Below the pieces are notes generated by a model, which was not told the origin of the DNA, searched no databases, and worked only from the letters and a program-made list of their open reading frames with translations. From Clavelina lepadiformis (Eukaryota > Chordata > Ascidiacea > Aplousobranchia > Clavelinidae): DNA of 64,000 nt. Shown one piece after another: positions 1-12,281 of the stretch (position 1 is its first letter; each line of letters opens with the position of its first letter). The position numbers were made by a program, and so were the translations under genes. The stretch covers positions 17,174,001 to 17,238,000 of the forward strand of contig NC_135242.1 in the NCBI RefSeq assembly GCF_947623445.1, read 5' to 3'.

Positions 1-1084
1 CAATATGACTGATAAAAAGTCGATTTGTGCAATACCGATCAGAAGATAAATCCAATTAAGACTGCTATTCTACTGCACATCAAATGAGAAATGGATTTTA
101 CGGCTTCAAGATCAAAGAGACACAACTCAGTTTTCACAGACAAATTAAACAAGGTCTTCGACAGAGTATAGGATGACTTATGCCAAGTAAATGATTCCTT
201 CCATGATAATCAATTTCATTCGCGTTTCTTGTCAGCAAATGTAACCAATACTTTAATGAGGTTGATTTATTTGGATCGGAGTAGATAACAAAAGCAATTA
301 GGTACTGGATACGGTCATGCGTAATTAACTGTGTGCCTCGTGTCAACTGTAGCTAACATTTAACTTGGCCGAGATACAATGGCGATACTCCTAACTTATC
401 ACCGTAAGTAATTTCAAGCTTGCAGCAAACAAATCACCCGTTCGAAAACTATACTAAGAACTTTTCATAAAAGTGATGATATATAAAACGGCATACAAAT
501 GAACTCGCTGCTGTAACCTACTAATGTTTGTTTAAAAATTCTTTCCACATTGGCAGTAGACGTTGATTTTGATAAAGTTCTTGGCCATTTCATGTCCTTA
601 TCGATCACGTGTCTTACATTTAACATTGACAAAAAATGTCGAATTTTTATCTCTTCAAAATTTTCTAAGAAGCATGTTTTTCGACCTCTGTTTGAAGTAT
701 AAACCGCTGTATGTTTTTGTATTTAACAGTGTAAAAATCAAAAAAGCGCTCCAATTGTTGAGCGTAGGCTATACGGTACAAAAATTCCCGATATATGTGT
801 TAGATCCCGAGGTGCGTGTTAACATGCTATACAAATGTTGTGAACTAGTGAAAGGTGATTAAAAAAATAGCAAATGTAAGAATTTCCTGCACATAATATT
901 CCAATTAATTTCAAGTACCTAACAACTCTTTTCCCACTACAAAAATTGCTAATCATGCAAAATTACGCTGATCTAAAAGAAAAGTAAAAAAACCAAAACG
1001 ATTTTTCAGTGATACATGCGGAAGATCATGAGAGTAAATGTTGTTAGTGCAAACCGAAAACCCAAAGGCGTTGCCCATACTTAC

Positions 1085-4000
1085 AACGTGTTGAGATTCC
1101 ACATTCCCTGAAAAGTGGAGGAAGGGATGTTGCGAATCCGATTGAATCTTAAATCCCTGCAAAATCGAGGTTAACTTCTAAGCTTTCAACTTTCAACAGA
1201 TTTCTTTAGGGATTGCTTTCTGTTAACAAGTCGCCTAACCACTGATTTTATCAAAGATACTGTATAATCAGTAGTATCTTGATGTGTTTTTTTTCGCGAC
1301 GCTTAGCAAGCCGTGAAACGACTGAAAGCTCAGTAGCTCACCAAACATAGAAATGTGAAGGGAAAAGTAGCACAAGTTGCTTGTAACCATGTCTGTCATC
1401 AGGCAAGTGATAACAAATTAGGTTACATGAACAATTTCTGTTCAGTAAAATGAATACAAAGAGTTCAGGATTTCTTTATCGTATATGCAATAAAAAGATG
1501 GAACCTGGTAGCCTGCTGTTTACAGTATGAATCTATACCTGTAAAATCTCATTTGTGTTCTCATGTGGCTATGAATGCAACATAATACAAAATGTTTGGT
1601 TTTGTTCAAACCCTCCTTTCGTTTTACGATATCTTCATTTCTGTAATTTTCATAAGTTAACAGAATACCAAACTCGGCGCTCCCTAGCGCAACTTGATAA
1701 ACCAAGAAGCTCTGATGTGAGCGATACGTAACTTCGTAAAAAAACGTTTAATTTAATATACTTATTCACAAACTTACAGAAGACAAAAGAAATTACAGAT
1801 TAATAAGAAAGTGTCAAAGTTTCCTATAACGACATGAAATTTCTGATTTCCATCGTACTATCGGTAACCCGTATCACAGTCCAATACTCGTAAAAACAAG
1901 CAGGAAATTGGGGCGGCAAAACGGTTCAAAAATTTACCTGAAAAAGGAATGCAAAGGCCAGCAGACCTAAAGCAATGCGCTGCCGTTATAATTATCTCGT
2001 ATACCGGAACCCGGCTTTGCTTTCATGATAGCTCAAAGAAAATATTAATTCAAAGCAAGAAAGTTATACTGTACAGTAGTTGGTGATGGTTTTCTGCTGG
2101 TTAGGAGCGGCATCATGTCCCAATTGAGATTTGCGCCTTTATGCTGTATACCGCTCTGCAACGTAACACTGAGCCTTGGTTTGTTTCACACTTTCCCATA
2201 GATAGTGCAAAATGTTTCAAAGGTAAAAGCTTCATTAAATTTTTTGCTCTAGAGTTGCCCAACCATTTGAGGTTTAGAATCGCTGTGTAAAATAACCGCA
2301 ACGACAAGACTTTGTAGTCATACAAAGCCCGGAATCCTGTTTTTCTCGTGTTACTAATATTTTCAGAAAACTGTGTTTTTGTGTGAGCAAACAAGTTGTT
2401 ATATCAAGCAACAAGTCCATTTTTTGAAGATGAAAAATTTCTGTAACACCAGATTATCATTGATGAAAAATTGAAAAAATTTCCATTTCCATTCATTTTT
2501 TTCTTTTAAATAAATAACCATGACAACAAGGTATAACAATCACTTATATGTGCGAATGTTGATGTGTTTCACTTGACCTGTTAATCATTCCTCACTAAGC
2601 TATAGGGAAGGGTTTCATTCAATTGCTAATACGCGTGCAAAGAGACCAGAAGTCTACTTGTACAATTAACATACCGCGCCGCTGACACCTTATCTTCGGT
2701 TTCCTTCACGTTTGTATAGGTGGTGCATTATCTTAATCAAAGTGTATCTTTTCTTTTCACTTTATGGGTCATCATCAAGTATTATATGGATGAATCTTAG
2801 CCAAGGGCATATCTCGGAAAGTGATGGTTACAAATTGCTTATTTAGATAACAAGCCACAGTTAAACAACCTTAAACATATGCGTAAGTCAACCAGGGTTG
2901 ACTGGCGGACAAGTTTCTAAGATGGGTACAAGAGATCACGCTTGACCAAACACAAATAGGTCTTCAGCAGTACAAGTGTAGAAAACATGTGGATAGGCCT
3001 ATTATATGTTTTAGATAAATAATTATTAATTTATGTTTTGCAAAAATTAATTATCTAAACTCTAAACAATGCTGGTTGAAGAAAAAAATAGTGGATTTGA
3101 ATTTTTAAACGACTCGACATTATTTTAATAGCAACAAAGAGCACCATAATCATAAAAGGCGTACACCTAATTTTCGGTGCATACTTAAAGTCTAAAATAA
3201 TAGAAAACCAAGTGAATTGGTTTTCAGTGTTCTAAATATTTGGATCGTTACAACATTTGCAGTTGTTACATCTTCACCAAGCAATTATATAAATAAGTAC
3301 ACTTTATGTTTATGGCAATAGCTCACTGTATATGTGGTTACATCTTACGATAAAAAGTCGGTACATAGATCGGTGCTAACTTCAACCAGATACCAAGATG
3401 CAACAGGGCTAAACGCTGTCAAAAACAAATCGAGAAATTCCTTGTATTACATCGACCGTGTATGCACCAACAAGGAAATGTGCACAAACAGAAGCCTTTT
3501 AATTAAAAGTTATTTCCGTCAAAAACGGTGAATGTAAATAACGTGTTCAGATTGCCCTGTGAGCATAAAAGTGTTATTGCTAAAGGTTTAGCTTAATTGT
3601 ATTTACAAATACGTTTACGTGATACCGTAACAGATTAATGGCCAAAAGTTGCGTAAAGTAAGCGTCCCTATTATCATTCCACATCGTCAGTGTTCTCCCT
3701 TTCAGGGGTTATAAAAATTACAATAACCAAACTGCACCTCTATTACATTTATTTCCGCCTGCAAACTCGGGTCAATTTTCAGCTTCGTAAGTGGCTTATT
3801 TGTTTGCCAGCAATATCTTTGGCGTTAGCAGAACTTGTTTATGTCTATTCGTAAGGAAGCGTTTTAGTGGCTCGTCTTCGTTATTATTTGACACGATAAG
3901 ATAATGAAAGTTACGACTGGTATATTTACTGAACCTACATTTTGACCGTTTTATGGAAAAAATAAATATTTATATGTTGGCATAGACAGGTTTAAACAGT

Positions 4001-4727
4001 TCGTGCCTCTGCAGAACGCCCCCTTTTAAGAGGCATGAATTTCGACGTAGTTTATATCACGTTACCAATCGCAAAAGTGGATTGCGTTAGTCACACACAA
4101 CACAAGTACACATTGTATAAAGCACACCATAAACAGTCGATTACAAAAACGTAAAGTGAATAGACCTAGTATAATTCATACTTAGCTACAGCAGATGTGA
4201 AAGATAACAGTACTGTAGTTGTGTTGAAATTAAAAGGAGATGAAAGTGGCAGACGTGAGCTACTACAGCAAGAAACAAGGACCAACGAAGCGTGAAAGAT
4301 ATTGACTTAGCTAGGGTTGATTTTAATCCACTTAGGTGTAGAACGCTTGAGTCCTGCGTTGGGCAATTGCAGTGTGGCTTTGGAATCAGAACGGGAAATG
4401 GAACATTTCTAACGAGATGACAATTTGTGCCAATGGCCTAAGTTAATACCATTAAAATAACAGTAGTCAAAAACACAAAAAACACGTTACTTACAATATC
4501 CTTGTTTCAGGTGGAACCCGAGGAATATGATCCAGTCCAAGATGCATACATCGTACAGTTGTAATGAAGCATAAACATCCACTTGGACACATCCGCGAAC
4601 CGATTCGTCTTTGAGCAACCGCCTTTCTTTCGGAGAGACTTGTCAACAAAATCCAAGTTGTTACCACAAGCATTACGGTTAGATAATGACTTCTTCCCAT
4701 GCTGGTTCCGCTTTTTGAAATTTGCAA
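1085..4727 (-). CDS. Peroxidasin-like, exons 1-2 only (copy 1, continues left of window)
   Basis: Exon 1 is 4727..4495 and exon 2 is 1156..1085 (72 bp); both end in GTAAGT donors, phase 2. Exon 1 starts with a 10-residue polar stretch, a hydrophobic signal segment (about residues 17-30) and a cysteine-rich LRR N-cap with CPSGCLCF. Exon 2 is one leucine-rich repeat, DLRFNRIRNIPSSTF, matching the first LRR of animal peroxidasins. Peroxidasin is a secreted haem peroxidase that forms sulfilimine crosslinks in collagen IV of basement membranes; its LRR part mediates extracellular contacts. The remaining exons would lie left of position 1, so whether this copy is complete cannot be seen. Met10 is an alternative start. 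The N-terminal assignment rests on homology to the better covered copy 2. Confidence 0.85.
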
Positions 4728-5922
4728 GGATTTAAAATGTGAAATGCAAGTGCATTACAACCAGAATTCCAAAAAGAGGAAAAGCTTATAATTTGCTATG
4801 TTGTTTTTGACAAAGTATCGTGCAGCAAAGTAAAAGCCTACTTAATTATCACGGGTAGCGGACCAGCACGCCGCCCTGCGCAAATAACAACGTCGAAATT
4901 ACATCAATTGTTATGTTCCTTTTAAGGCACTTCGAAAAATAACACGCCTCGCTCTGTAACGTCACACCTTAGAAGTAGGTTGCTAACTTCATTGAACTTC
5001 ACAAAACTCTCTCTCCCCGTAACAACAGAAAAAAGAGTAAAACTAAACTGTTTAAGGCCCTCGTGGCTTATTACCTTTAAGTCAATGCTTTTTAGGTTGT
5101 ATCCAAAAGCAAAGAGAGCTGTAAAAGTACCAAAATCCGAGCAATTAAGTTCTTTAACAACCCCTGCACGAACACAGCCTTTTGACTTCATCTGACCGAA
5201 TCCAGGCTATAGTCTAACTATTGTTGATCAATTTTACACTAACTGCGTATCTTAAGTTTTATCGTTGTTCGTGTAAATGAGACTAGACATTACGTCACAC
5301 TCCTCTATTACCTGCCCTGCCAAGAGCGCGAAATCAGACTAGCCGTAACATTTCCTGTCTCCCTGTTTCGCGGCGTCCGAACAAAGAATACTGTACCTTC
5401 GTTAGTGGCTATCAGACAGGTTATACGATTTTTTTGCGCATTTATCAGCACAGCGCGCTTGTCTGCCATGAGCAAGTTGAAGCAATAGCGACCCACAACG
5501 GCACTGTCGTCCAGTAATGGCTATTTATTCCGTAATAATATTTTCGCAAGACGAAAAGCGAAAACGCGTATAGATATACTGTACCCACAATTACATGACC
5601 CAACCACACACGAGGCAGCAGCAAATGTTAAAATGTTTCAATGATTCCAATGTCTAGCATCAGAGTTGTAAACGGGCCTTACACTTTTAACCCGAACGCG
5701 CAAATTTATTTAAAGTCTAAATTAGGCCCGATAGTTAGATTTATTGAATGAATCTAAGTTATTTTTCGAGGTTATTGTTTTCTGTGTAGCGCTTTACTCT
5801 CTGGAGAAGGTTTGTAGCACTTTGCGCTCATGCACTGTAAAGAAAGTAAAACTACGACGTAAATATGGCAGAGTGTGAGTAAGCTTATATATAAATTCAG
5901 TCCTAACTTTTTTAAAACTTAA

Positions 5923-6355
5923 GGAGCCGTCAAAGACTTAAAACTAAGATCTCTATGATTTCGGACGTCCTACGTAGGGCTTTAAAAAAACATGTTTAGA
6001 CCAATCAGAAGGCGGCATGGTTGGTGTTGTTTTCTAGCCTATAGGAATTGCCCCATCAGTTGGCGTGCTTCAATGTCCCAGGTCGCGTGCAGAATTCGGC
6101 TAAAAGTAACATGAAAGTAGCTAAAAAAAATTTTTAGACCAAACATTCTAGTGTTTTTTGGGCCTCTTTTAAAAAAGTTTGAATCATGGTTTTTTCATGG
6201 AATTTTATGGAATGGTAGTTCAAAGCATACTAAATTGACATGCAAAATTTCAGAGAGCCTCAAGGAGGATTTTTGAGTAATCAGTCTTTTAGTAAATTCA
6301 CTGTATAATAAAACAAAGAAAGATTTTAATGCATTTTTTGGTGTTTGACGCCTCC
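5923..6355 (+). mobile_element. TTAA-flanked MITE, family A (copy 1, left)
   Basis: A 433-bp non-coding element with inverted ends GGAGGCGTCAAACACC (left end degenerate: GGAGCCGTCAAAG). The left flank is TTAA and the right is TAGA, a decayed TTAA. The interior is clearly the reverse complement of the element at 11836-12281. TTAA target duplications suggest mobilisation by a piggyBac-type transposase, but the terminal sequence is not one I can assign. Confidence 0.75.
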
Positions 6356-7335
6356 TAGAAAGCCTAAACCCGAACCCGACCAGAAAAGCTCGGCCCGACT
6401 TTCAACTTTCTCTTGCATTTTAGGATATAGTGTTGAGAGCTTGAGTTAATTTTGGTAAAAGTATCCAACAGGCCTATAACAAAAATATACAAATCACCAA
6501 AATTGCGTAGTTACAATTCTTAATCTTTGGCTTGCATTATTCCTGCGTTAGGATAAGCGTCCGGTAAAGCGTTACTTTTTGCCCAAAATAAAATTGTTGA
6601 TGACATTACATGCATTATATTTGGATTGAGAAAGCAAGACAATTAGGTGATGTCCGTCGCGCTGATTTCACAAAGACCGTCAGTAGTAGGCCTAGAATCC
6701 GGTTAATATAATAAACCACACATTATACTGTAGGACCAACCGCGTTTTATGACCATTTCGGTGCGGTCCCGAATGTCGCCATATAAAATTCGTTTTCTAT
6801 TGCCAGTCTTCAGATATTATGACCACATTTGCCATCTCTTTCAAGTTTTTCTCTTGATTTTTCGTGTCAGTTATAAAAAGTAACACTCATAATTGTTCGA
6901 CGTGTATTATCAATTCCACTATTGACATCTACTTTGTTGCTGTTTAATGTTTATGAAGTATATAGTAAATCGATATTTTTGTCATTTCCTTCCCTAATGT
7001 ATCGATTCTGGTGTGGTTATACGATACTAGAGCAGCTTCGATTGTTGTGACAATTGGGATATCATGACCAAAAAGGTCTGATATCCAAGGTGGTCATAAA
7101 AAGTCGAGCGAGCTGGTCTATAACCGCTGTCTGTCCAACATAAAGTATAATAAAATATTCTGTTGTGTTAGCTAATTTTAGTATGTAATAAGCCTTACGA
7201 ACAACGCCCTCCGCACAACAAGATAAGTCAAAATTAATATCACTTAACAACAACTTAGGCAACGACAACACAACTCGGCTGACTGCATAAACTATGAAAC
7301 GTCGCAGACGAAAAACGGTAACTGCGATACTCTGT

Positions 7336-7341
7336 TTTATT
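7336..7341 (-). other. Poly(A) signal AATAAA, carboxypeptidase copy 1
   Basis: AATAAA on the minus strand lies about 40 bp beyond the TAA stop at 7381, a normal spacing for a short 3' UTR. The same hexamer is kept in copy 2. Confidence 0.6.
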
Positions 7342-7380
7342 TCATTACGTATGCGTTAATATTGCCAGCTCTTTGACCAC

Positions 7381-10300
7381 TTATGTGTTGGTTATGGCTT
7401 CTTCAGCCAACATAATCATGGCTTGAAACATTTCTTGGCATGTTCCATCGATCTGTGTTAAGTCAAAATTACCTCTGAAACGTCAATCCGAAAAAAATCG
7501 TTGTATGCACAAACATTACCAAGAAAGCATCTAGGCCACTATAGCTTTAAGAATAAATAAAAAGGCTTCATAATGAATAGGCCTACCTGTGACTCTGGCA
7601 ACAAGAAACCATATTTTCCCGTGTCACGAAGCTCAATGGTGTAGGAAAGTGGAACACCCATTTGATACGCCCAGTCCTTGGAACCGCCGGATACAAGATC
7701 TACAATAAAGCCGCGTAGTAGGCTATGGCTTAGCAATATGTGTTGCAACAATTCTGAAAAACAATATTTTGCCTATAGTTTCACAGACAACGAAAAGGGT
7801 TGTCGTTTGTTAATGTCACCACTAACACATAGATTCGTAGCCCGGTCCAAAAGTATATATTTTGCTTGTGGTTTGTTGAATTGCGCTAGCTGCTCTTGAT
7901 GACACATCATTCTGAAAAACGTTGCATATGATTTCATCTATTTAGTTGTGTGTGAAATGTACATCAAACGTACGCATTTTACAATGCTCCAAACCAAGAA
8001 AATACCAGTTGAGCCGCGTTTTCGGTGTCTTCGTAAGCATAAGAGTAAGGATACACAAAAACCTGACTGTAGCTGTGGAATGCGATGTAGCCCTGAACAA
8101 ATATTGCATAAGAGTTATTGTGATTGTTATAGACATCTGGGAAATGACGCCTAATGCTTAAAATAGTTACAAGTTTTTCTGTTCATTTAATTTTACTTTT
8201 GCAGCTGAGCCCTCCAACAGCATAAAGCAATTATGCGACTATTTTTGTGACTTATTCCGCTATTCGGCAAATATAACAATCGTAGGGGCAGTTGGTAATA
8301 CATTAAATTATTTACGATAGCGAGCAAATAACAAAAATCCCAAAACTTTTTGTTGCCGTCAGAATTAGTTTACCTTTAAATAGGCTTACCATACGTCCCG
8401 TTTTAGCCGGGACAGTCCCGCTTTTAAAGGCTTTGTCCCGGCGTCCCGGTCAGTCAACTAAAAGTCCCGCTTTGGTATTTACTGAGCCAGCATTGCCCTA
8501 CACTACACGGATATTAGCATGATGTGATTGGTCTGTTTAGCCAACTTGCTGAAAAGCAATACTCGATGCGTGTTCTTGTTTCGTTGTGTTAAATGTGAAA
8601 TAGTTGTTACGTCATTGTAGCGGGTAATTGGTCCAGTAGTGAGTTGATTGTTAGCGCATTCGCTTGTTCAGTAATAGTAGGCTAGGAGGAGGAGATGATC
8701 TTTTTGCAGTTAGGTTATTGAAAGAACTTATTTCGTACGATACCGTTACTTGTTTGCATTTTCTTCTGCAAAAACCATTTGAATGTGAAAGCCCTTATCA
8801 CCTGCAAAATTAAAACTGACTTTTCCTGCTGTGATTTTTATGAGAAAATAAAGTCGAATATAGACTTCTGGGAGAAAGTAGGCTACAGAAAAGTCTACAG
8901 AAAAGTATGATTGGACGATTATGTAAATTTACAAATGCTTGAACATTGTTTTGTTTCCTAGTAAAATCCATTATTTTAGTTTTTCTTGGTGTCTTACTAC
9001 TTCAGTTGTCCCTGACGATAGGAATCCAAAATAGTCTCATACTTCTAGTAAAATATGAATTATGAACCACATTTATCTGATAAGGCTCGTTGTTCTGAAG
9101 CGTCCCGCTTTTCAATCACAAAAATATGGTAAGCCTACCTTTAAAGTCGTTCAAATGGCAGTGCAGCCCGGATAAACGCCAGAAAATTAAGTTTGCAATA
9201 AAGTCAATATTTGAATTAAACCAAAATGCAGTAAATTAATTTCAATAAACCAATAAATTTCAAATATCGTATAAAAGGGATAACACCGAATCTTAATATC
9301 ATCCAAATCGGCATAGATTTGAACGTACTCGTATTTCAGCAACACATACTTTGATTCTACTTTGGATACCCTCCGTGTTTGATGTATTTTTTTTCATTGA
9401 TTTTTGGATGAAACACATATGTGTGAAGCATTTATAGTTAACCTCACCTGGATATTTCCCTTGTATTTTCTTATGATGTCAGATAAAGCTTTCACCACTG
9501 GTTCGGACTCGACAGATGGGCCACAATACGTGTTGCTGCAGGGTTCGGTCGAAGCACCCTCGCCGCTCCAGTTAATATCAAAGTTTCGGTTTGCATCAAC
9601 CCCAGTGCAAAATGTATCATACTTTGATCTTGTCTTACGCCACATGCGATCCTAATAAAAGAACGTATGATATTTATTAAATTGATATAGACTTATAGAA
9701 ATAAAGCGTCGCCATTTATGTATTTTTTAAGTTTTATATGCAGGTCTATCTACAGTATAAGTCGATATCGAAGGCAAGTCTTTGTTTCACTAGTGTCGCT
9801 TGCAGCTCATTAACGTAAAATTAAAATGTTAACTAATACGACAAAACGAATATTTAATTACAGTATAAATTTTCCTTGTTTGAGGATCAGGTTAATGGTA
9901 AAAACTCTATAAAATAAAGTTAATTTTGTGGTATGTTTACGTAAAATTGTTCTAGATATGCATATTGCATATATGTTAATGTAAAAGTAAAATTTTTTCA
10001 TGCACTTACATTTGCCCAAGTGTATTCGTAGCCGTCTACGTTAAGGAGAGGTATAATCATCCACGTCATTTCGTCCATCATGCGGGTTACTTGTGGGTCG
10101 ACGCCATATTGCGATAACATCTTCAAAAGTTTTTAATTTTGCAAAAATGCACAATACATCATGCAATAGCCTAAAGGCTAAATAAAGAATTGCAATTTCA
10201 GGGGAGAAACTGTTAAGTCATACAAAACTCCAAGAAAGCGAATCAATGGAACCTAACCCGATTGATGAAGCACTGGCAAAATGCAGGTGAAATCCATTCT

Positions 10301-11376
10301 CTTGCGTGAACACCACAGTCAATGAGAAATATCGGCTTATCTGTTGATTTTCCGATGGTAAGCATATCAACATTTCGTCTTTCTGTTGATGTGGCAAAAA
10401 AACTTTTTCGAGCCAAATTTGGGTACTGATTCGCTGTATCCGCTATCCATTGTTGTATCTTTCAAAACACAAAAGCAGATATTAGAATAGCTAGCCTACC
10501 TATACACAGCAAAAGCGAAAAAGGTAACATTCCTACACTACCTCATCATAAGTGTGATAAACATTATAATCATAACTTCCATTCTTTGACCCCCTCGTTT
10601 GCTTTAGGTCGAGTTGCTCATCAATCAATTGTTGAAGATTGGCGATTTTCACCTGTAAATATATGTAAAAAACTGATAGCAAACGGATGAGAGTTGATTC
10701 TCTTGTACAGATATCAAAGAAATATTTTGCTGCATTTGCTTGATGTTAAAATACCTCATAGTCCATTTTCTGTTCTTGCAACTTCATTTTGATGTTTCCC
10801 AATACAGCGCTTTAATTCAAAAGTTAAGAAGATTAATGGTGACCCGCGATATCAATCACCTGTTTGATAGATCTTATTTAGAAGTTCGTTGTTACCTGGA
10901 GAACCTTACGTCAACTTTCTCGTTAATTCTCACGCTCGTTGCGTCATCGGGACTCCAAAAGTCGACCTATGAAATAAAATTGCATTGTTTCTGAATCTCG
11001 GGGTATTTTTTTAAAGTAAATAAAAGTTAATAAATTAAAGAATTAAAGCTTTAATTGTTCATTATTAAAAAAGATTATTGCCTTCATCTTACTATATTGT
11101 TATCATTTTCCAGGTCTTGAATAAAACTTAGGTGTTCTGGTGTCGTGGGATAAAGAGTAAGCACCTGATGCCTGTGTTTGCAAATTACAAAAAGCATTTG
11201 AAGAAATTGAGACTGCAAAGACAAAAATCTTTTCTATAGTTGATTTTTAACCTAACGCTAATTATTATTAATGTAAACCAAATAACACTCGTAGATAAAA
11301 ATAAAATTCCTTACTTGTCGAATCTCTTATTGGCCACTACTCCCGCTATGAGAACTATTAATGCAAAGAACTTCAT
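7381..11376 (-). CDS. Zinc metallocarboxypeptidase A/B family proenzyme (M14A), copy 1
   Basis: Twelve exons: 11376..11315, 11171..11093, 10966..10896, 10809..10755, 10652..10542, 10458..10258, 10120..10010, 9651..9448, 8092..8006, 7911..7827, 7699..7587, 7452..7381. Together they give 416 codons plus stop, the usual length of pancreatic-type procarboxypeptidases. Residues 1-16 are a signal peptide, followed by an activation domain of about 100 residues. Zinc ligands are His177 and Glu180 (HAREW) and His304 (FHSYSQ). Arg235, Asn251-Arg252 (DANRNFD), Tyr356 and Glu378 (ELRDTG) complete the active site. The position equivalent to residue 255 of bovine carboxypeptidase A is Lys363 (SGGSKDW), where A-type enzymes have Ile and B-type Asp; this predicts cleavage of C-terminal Glu/Asp, as in carboxypeptidase O, which has Arg there. 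A 757-bp hAT-like element sits in intron 8. Secreted, activated by prodomain removal. Confidence 0.95.
8381..9137 (+). mobile_element. hAT-like element, present only in copy 1
   Basis: A 757-bp insertion with inverted ends TAGGCTTACCATA and TATGGTAAGCCTA and a perfect 8-bp target duplication CCTTTAAA (8373-8380 and 9138-9145). Copy 2 has the empty site with a single CCTTTAAA. The left part is rich in GTCCCG/CGGGAC motifs. The 8-bp duplication and short inverted ends are typical of the hAT superfamily. No transposase frame is visible, so it is non-autonomous. It lies in intron 8 of the carboxypeptidase gene. Confidence 0.9.
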
Positions 11377-11437
11377 TGTATTAATCCTGAAAGTCTTACA
11401 ACCCAAGTAAAACTGATTTCTGGTAGAAACCTACATG

Positions 11438-11447
11438 TATATAAATA
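11438..11447 (-). promoter_or_regulatory. Possible TATA box, carboxypeptidase copy 1
   Basis: A TATTTATATA stretch lies 62-71 bp upstream of the start codon at 11376 and is conserved in copy 2 at about 28277-28286. The spacing would put transcription start about 30 bp before the ATG. AT-rich hexamers are common here, so this is only a candidate. Confidence 0.35.
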
Positions 11448-11597
11448 GGAGAATGCTATCTGGATGGACGCAGTCATGAGAATTAACAGATGCAGGAACG
11501 TGCAAAAATAGATCTGATGTTTGTCAATTGGGTGATCTGTGGGCTTCATTGTTGTTTCAGCGTCTCGTTCTGTCAAGGGAAACCTTTCACTTGTAAT

Positions 11598-11768
11598 CAA
11601 TGTTCCCTCTAATTTTTCACGAGTCTGAGCCTCCTATTCCTATCCTGAGTTCCTCTTATTTTCAATTCAGGTTGGATTTTTTTCTTGTGCGCAGCACAGA
11701 TTTTCTGTGCGCGGAGACCGTGTCAGCAGTGCGCATTTGCGCACGCGCGCAGCTTAGAGGGAACATTG
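11598..11768 (+). mobile_element. Short hAT-like MITE, present only in copy 1
   Basis: A 171-bp element with inverted ends CAATGTTCCCTCTAA and TTAGAGGGAACATTG and the 8-bp target duplication CTTGTAAT (11590-11597 and 11769-11776). The interior is GC-rich with alternating GCGC/GTGCGCA motifs near the right end. The site at about 28432 in copy 2 lacks it. It lies about 220 bp upstream of the carboxypeptidase start codon. Confidence 0.9.
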
Positions 11769-11835
11769 CTTGTAATAAAATGCCCGATTTGAAGTTGAAG
11801 CGATCTCTGGCTGTGAAATTACGTGTCTGCGTTAA

Positions 11836-12281
11836 GGAGGCGCCAAACACCAAAAAATGCATTAAAATCTTTGTTTGTTTTATTATACAATGAATTTACT
11901 AAAAGACTGATTACTCGAAAAATCCTTCAAGGGGCTCTCTGGAATTTTGCATGTCAATTTATTATGCTTTGAACTACCATTCCATAAAATTCCGTGAAAA
12001 AACCATGATTCAAACTTTTTTTACAGAGGCCTAAAATAAACACTAAAATTTTTGGTCCAAAAAACCAATTTTAGCTACTTTCATGCTAATTTTTAGCAAA
12101 ATTCTGCACGCGATCTGGGACATTGAAGCACGCCAACTGCTAGGGTAAGTCCCAGGCTAGAAAACAACACCAACCGTGCTGTCTTCTGATTGGTCTAAAC
12201 TCTAAATAAGTTTTTTTAAAGCCCTACGTAGGACGTCCCACAAATTCATAAAGATCTTAGTTTTAGGTGTTTGACGCCTCC
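11836..12281 (-). mobile_element. TTAA-flanked MITE, family A (copy 1, right)
   Basis: A 446-bp element flanked on both sides by intact TTAA (11832-11835 and 12282-12285), with ends GGAGGCGCCAAACACC and GGTGTTTGACGCCTCC. It is in inverted orientation to the one at 5923-6355, so the two bracket the carboxypeptidase gene. It has no coding capacity. Confidence 0.8.

Larger units (their letters stand above)
4728..7380. other. Gene-free spacer, copy 1 (equivalent to 21910-24559)
   Basis: The spacer separates the start of peroxidasin copy 1 from the end of the carboxypeptidase gene. It holds the TTAA-flanked MITE at 5923-6355 and probably the peroxidasin promoter next to 4728. Short open frames at 4922-5191, 5308-5496 and 7062-7271 have no homology I recognise. 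The first acquires a stop in copy 2, so I treat them as noise. A possible degenerate inverted-repeat element lies at about 6732-7115 (GACCA ends, TTTTATGACCA inner motif), weakly supported. Confidence 0.6.

Noticed and set aside
3011-3058. AT-rich palindrome TTTAGATAA ... TTATCTAAA
   Set aside because: Present in both copies, but with no target duplication or element borders; it may be a chance hairpin in an intron.
4922-5191. Minus-strand open frame of 89 codons upstream of peroxidasin copy 1
   Set aside because: The 99.7% identical duplicate has a stop (TAC to TAA) in the same frame near 22281, and no domain is recognisable.
5308-5496. Minus-strand 62-codon frame in the spacer
   Set aside because: No similarity, no splice context, and it probably overlaps the peroxidasin promoter region.
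7062-7271. Minus-strand 69-codon frame after the carboxypeptidase stop
   Set aside because: It lies past the poly(A) signal, has no recognised domain, and the one-codon deletion in copy 2 is no proof of coding.
7942-8161. Overlapping plus and minus frames around carboxypeptidase exon 9
   Set aside because: They are shadows of the 87-bp exon 8006-8092, which alone carries the zinc ligand HSYSQ.
11600-11893. 97-codon plus-strand frame
   Set aside because: It is made of the 171-bp MITE and the end of the TTAA MITE; the copy without the MITE has a different frame.
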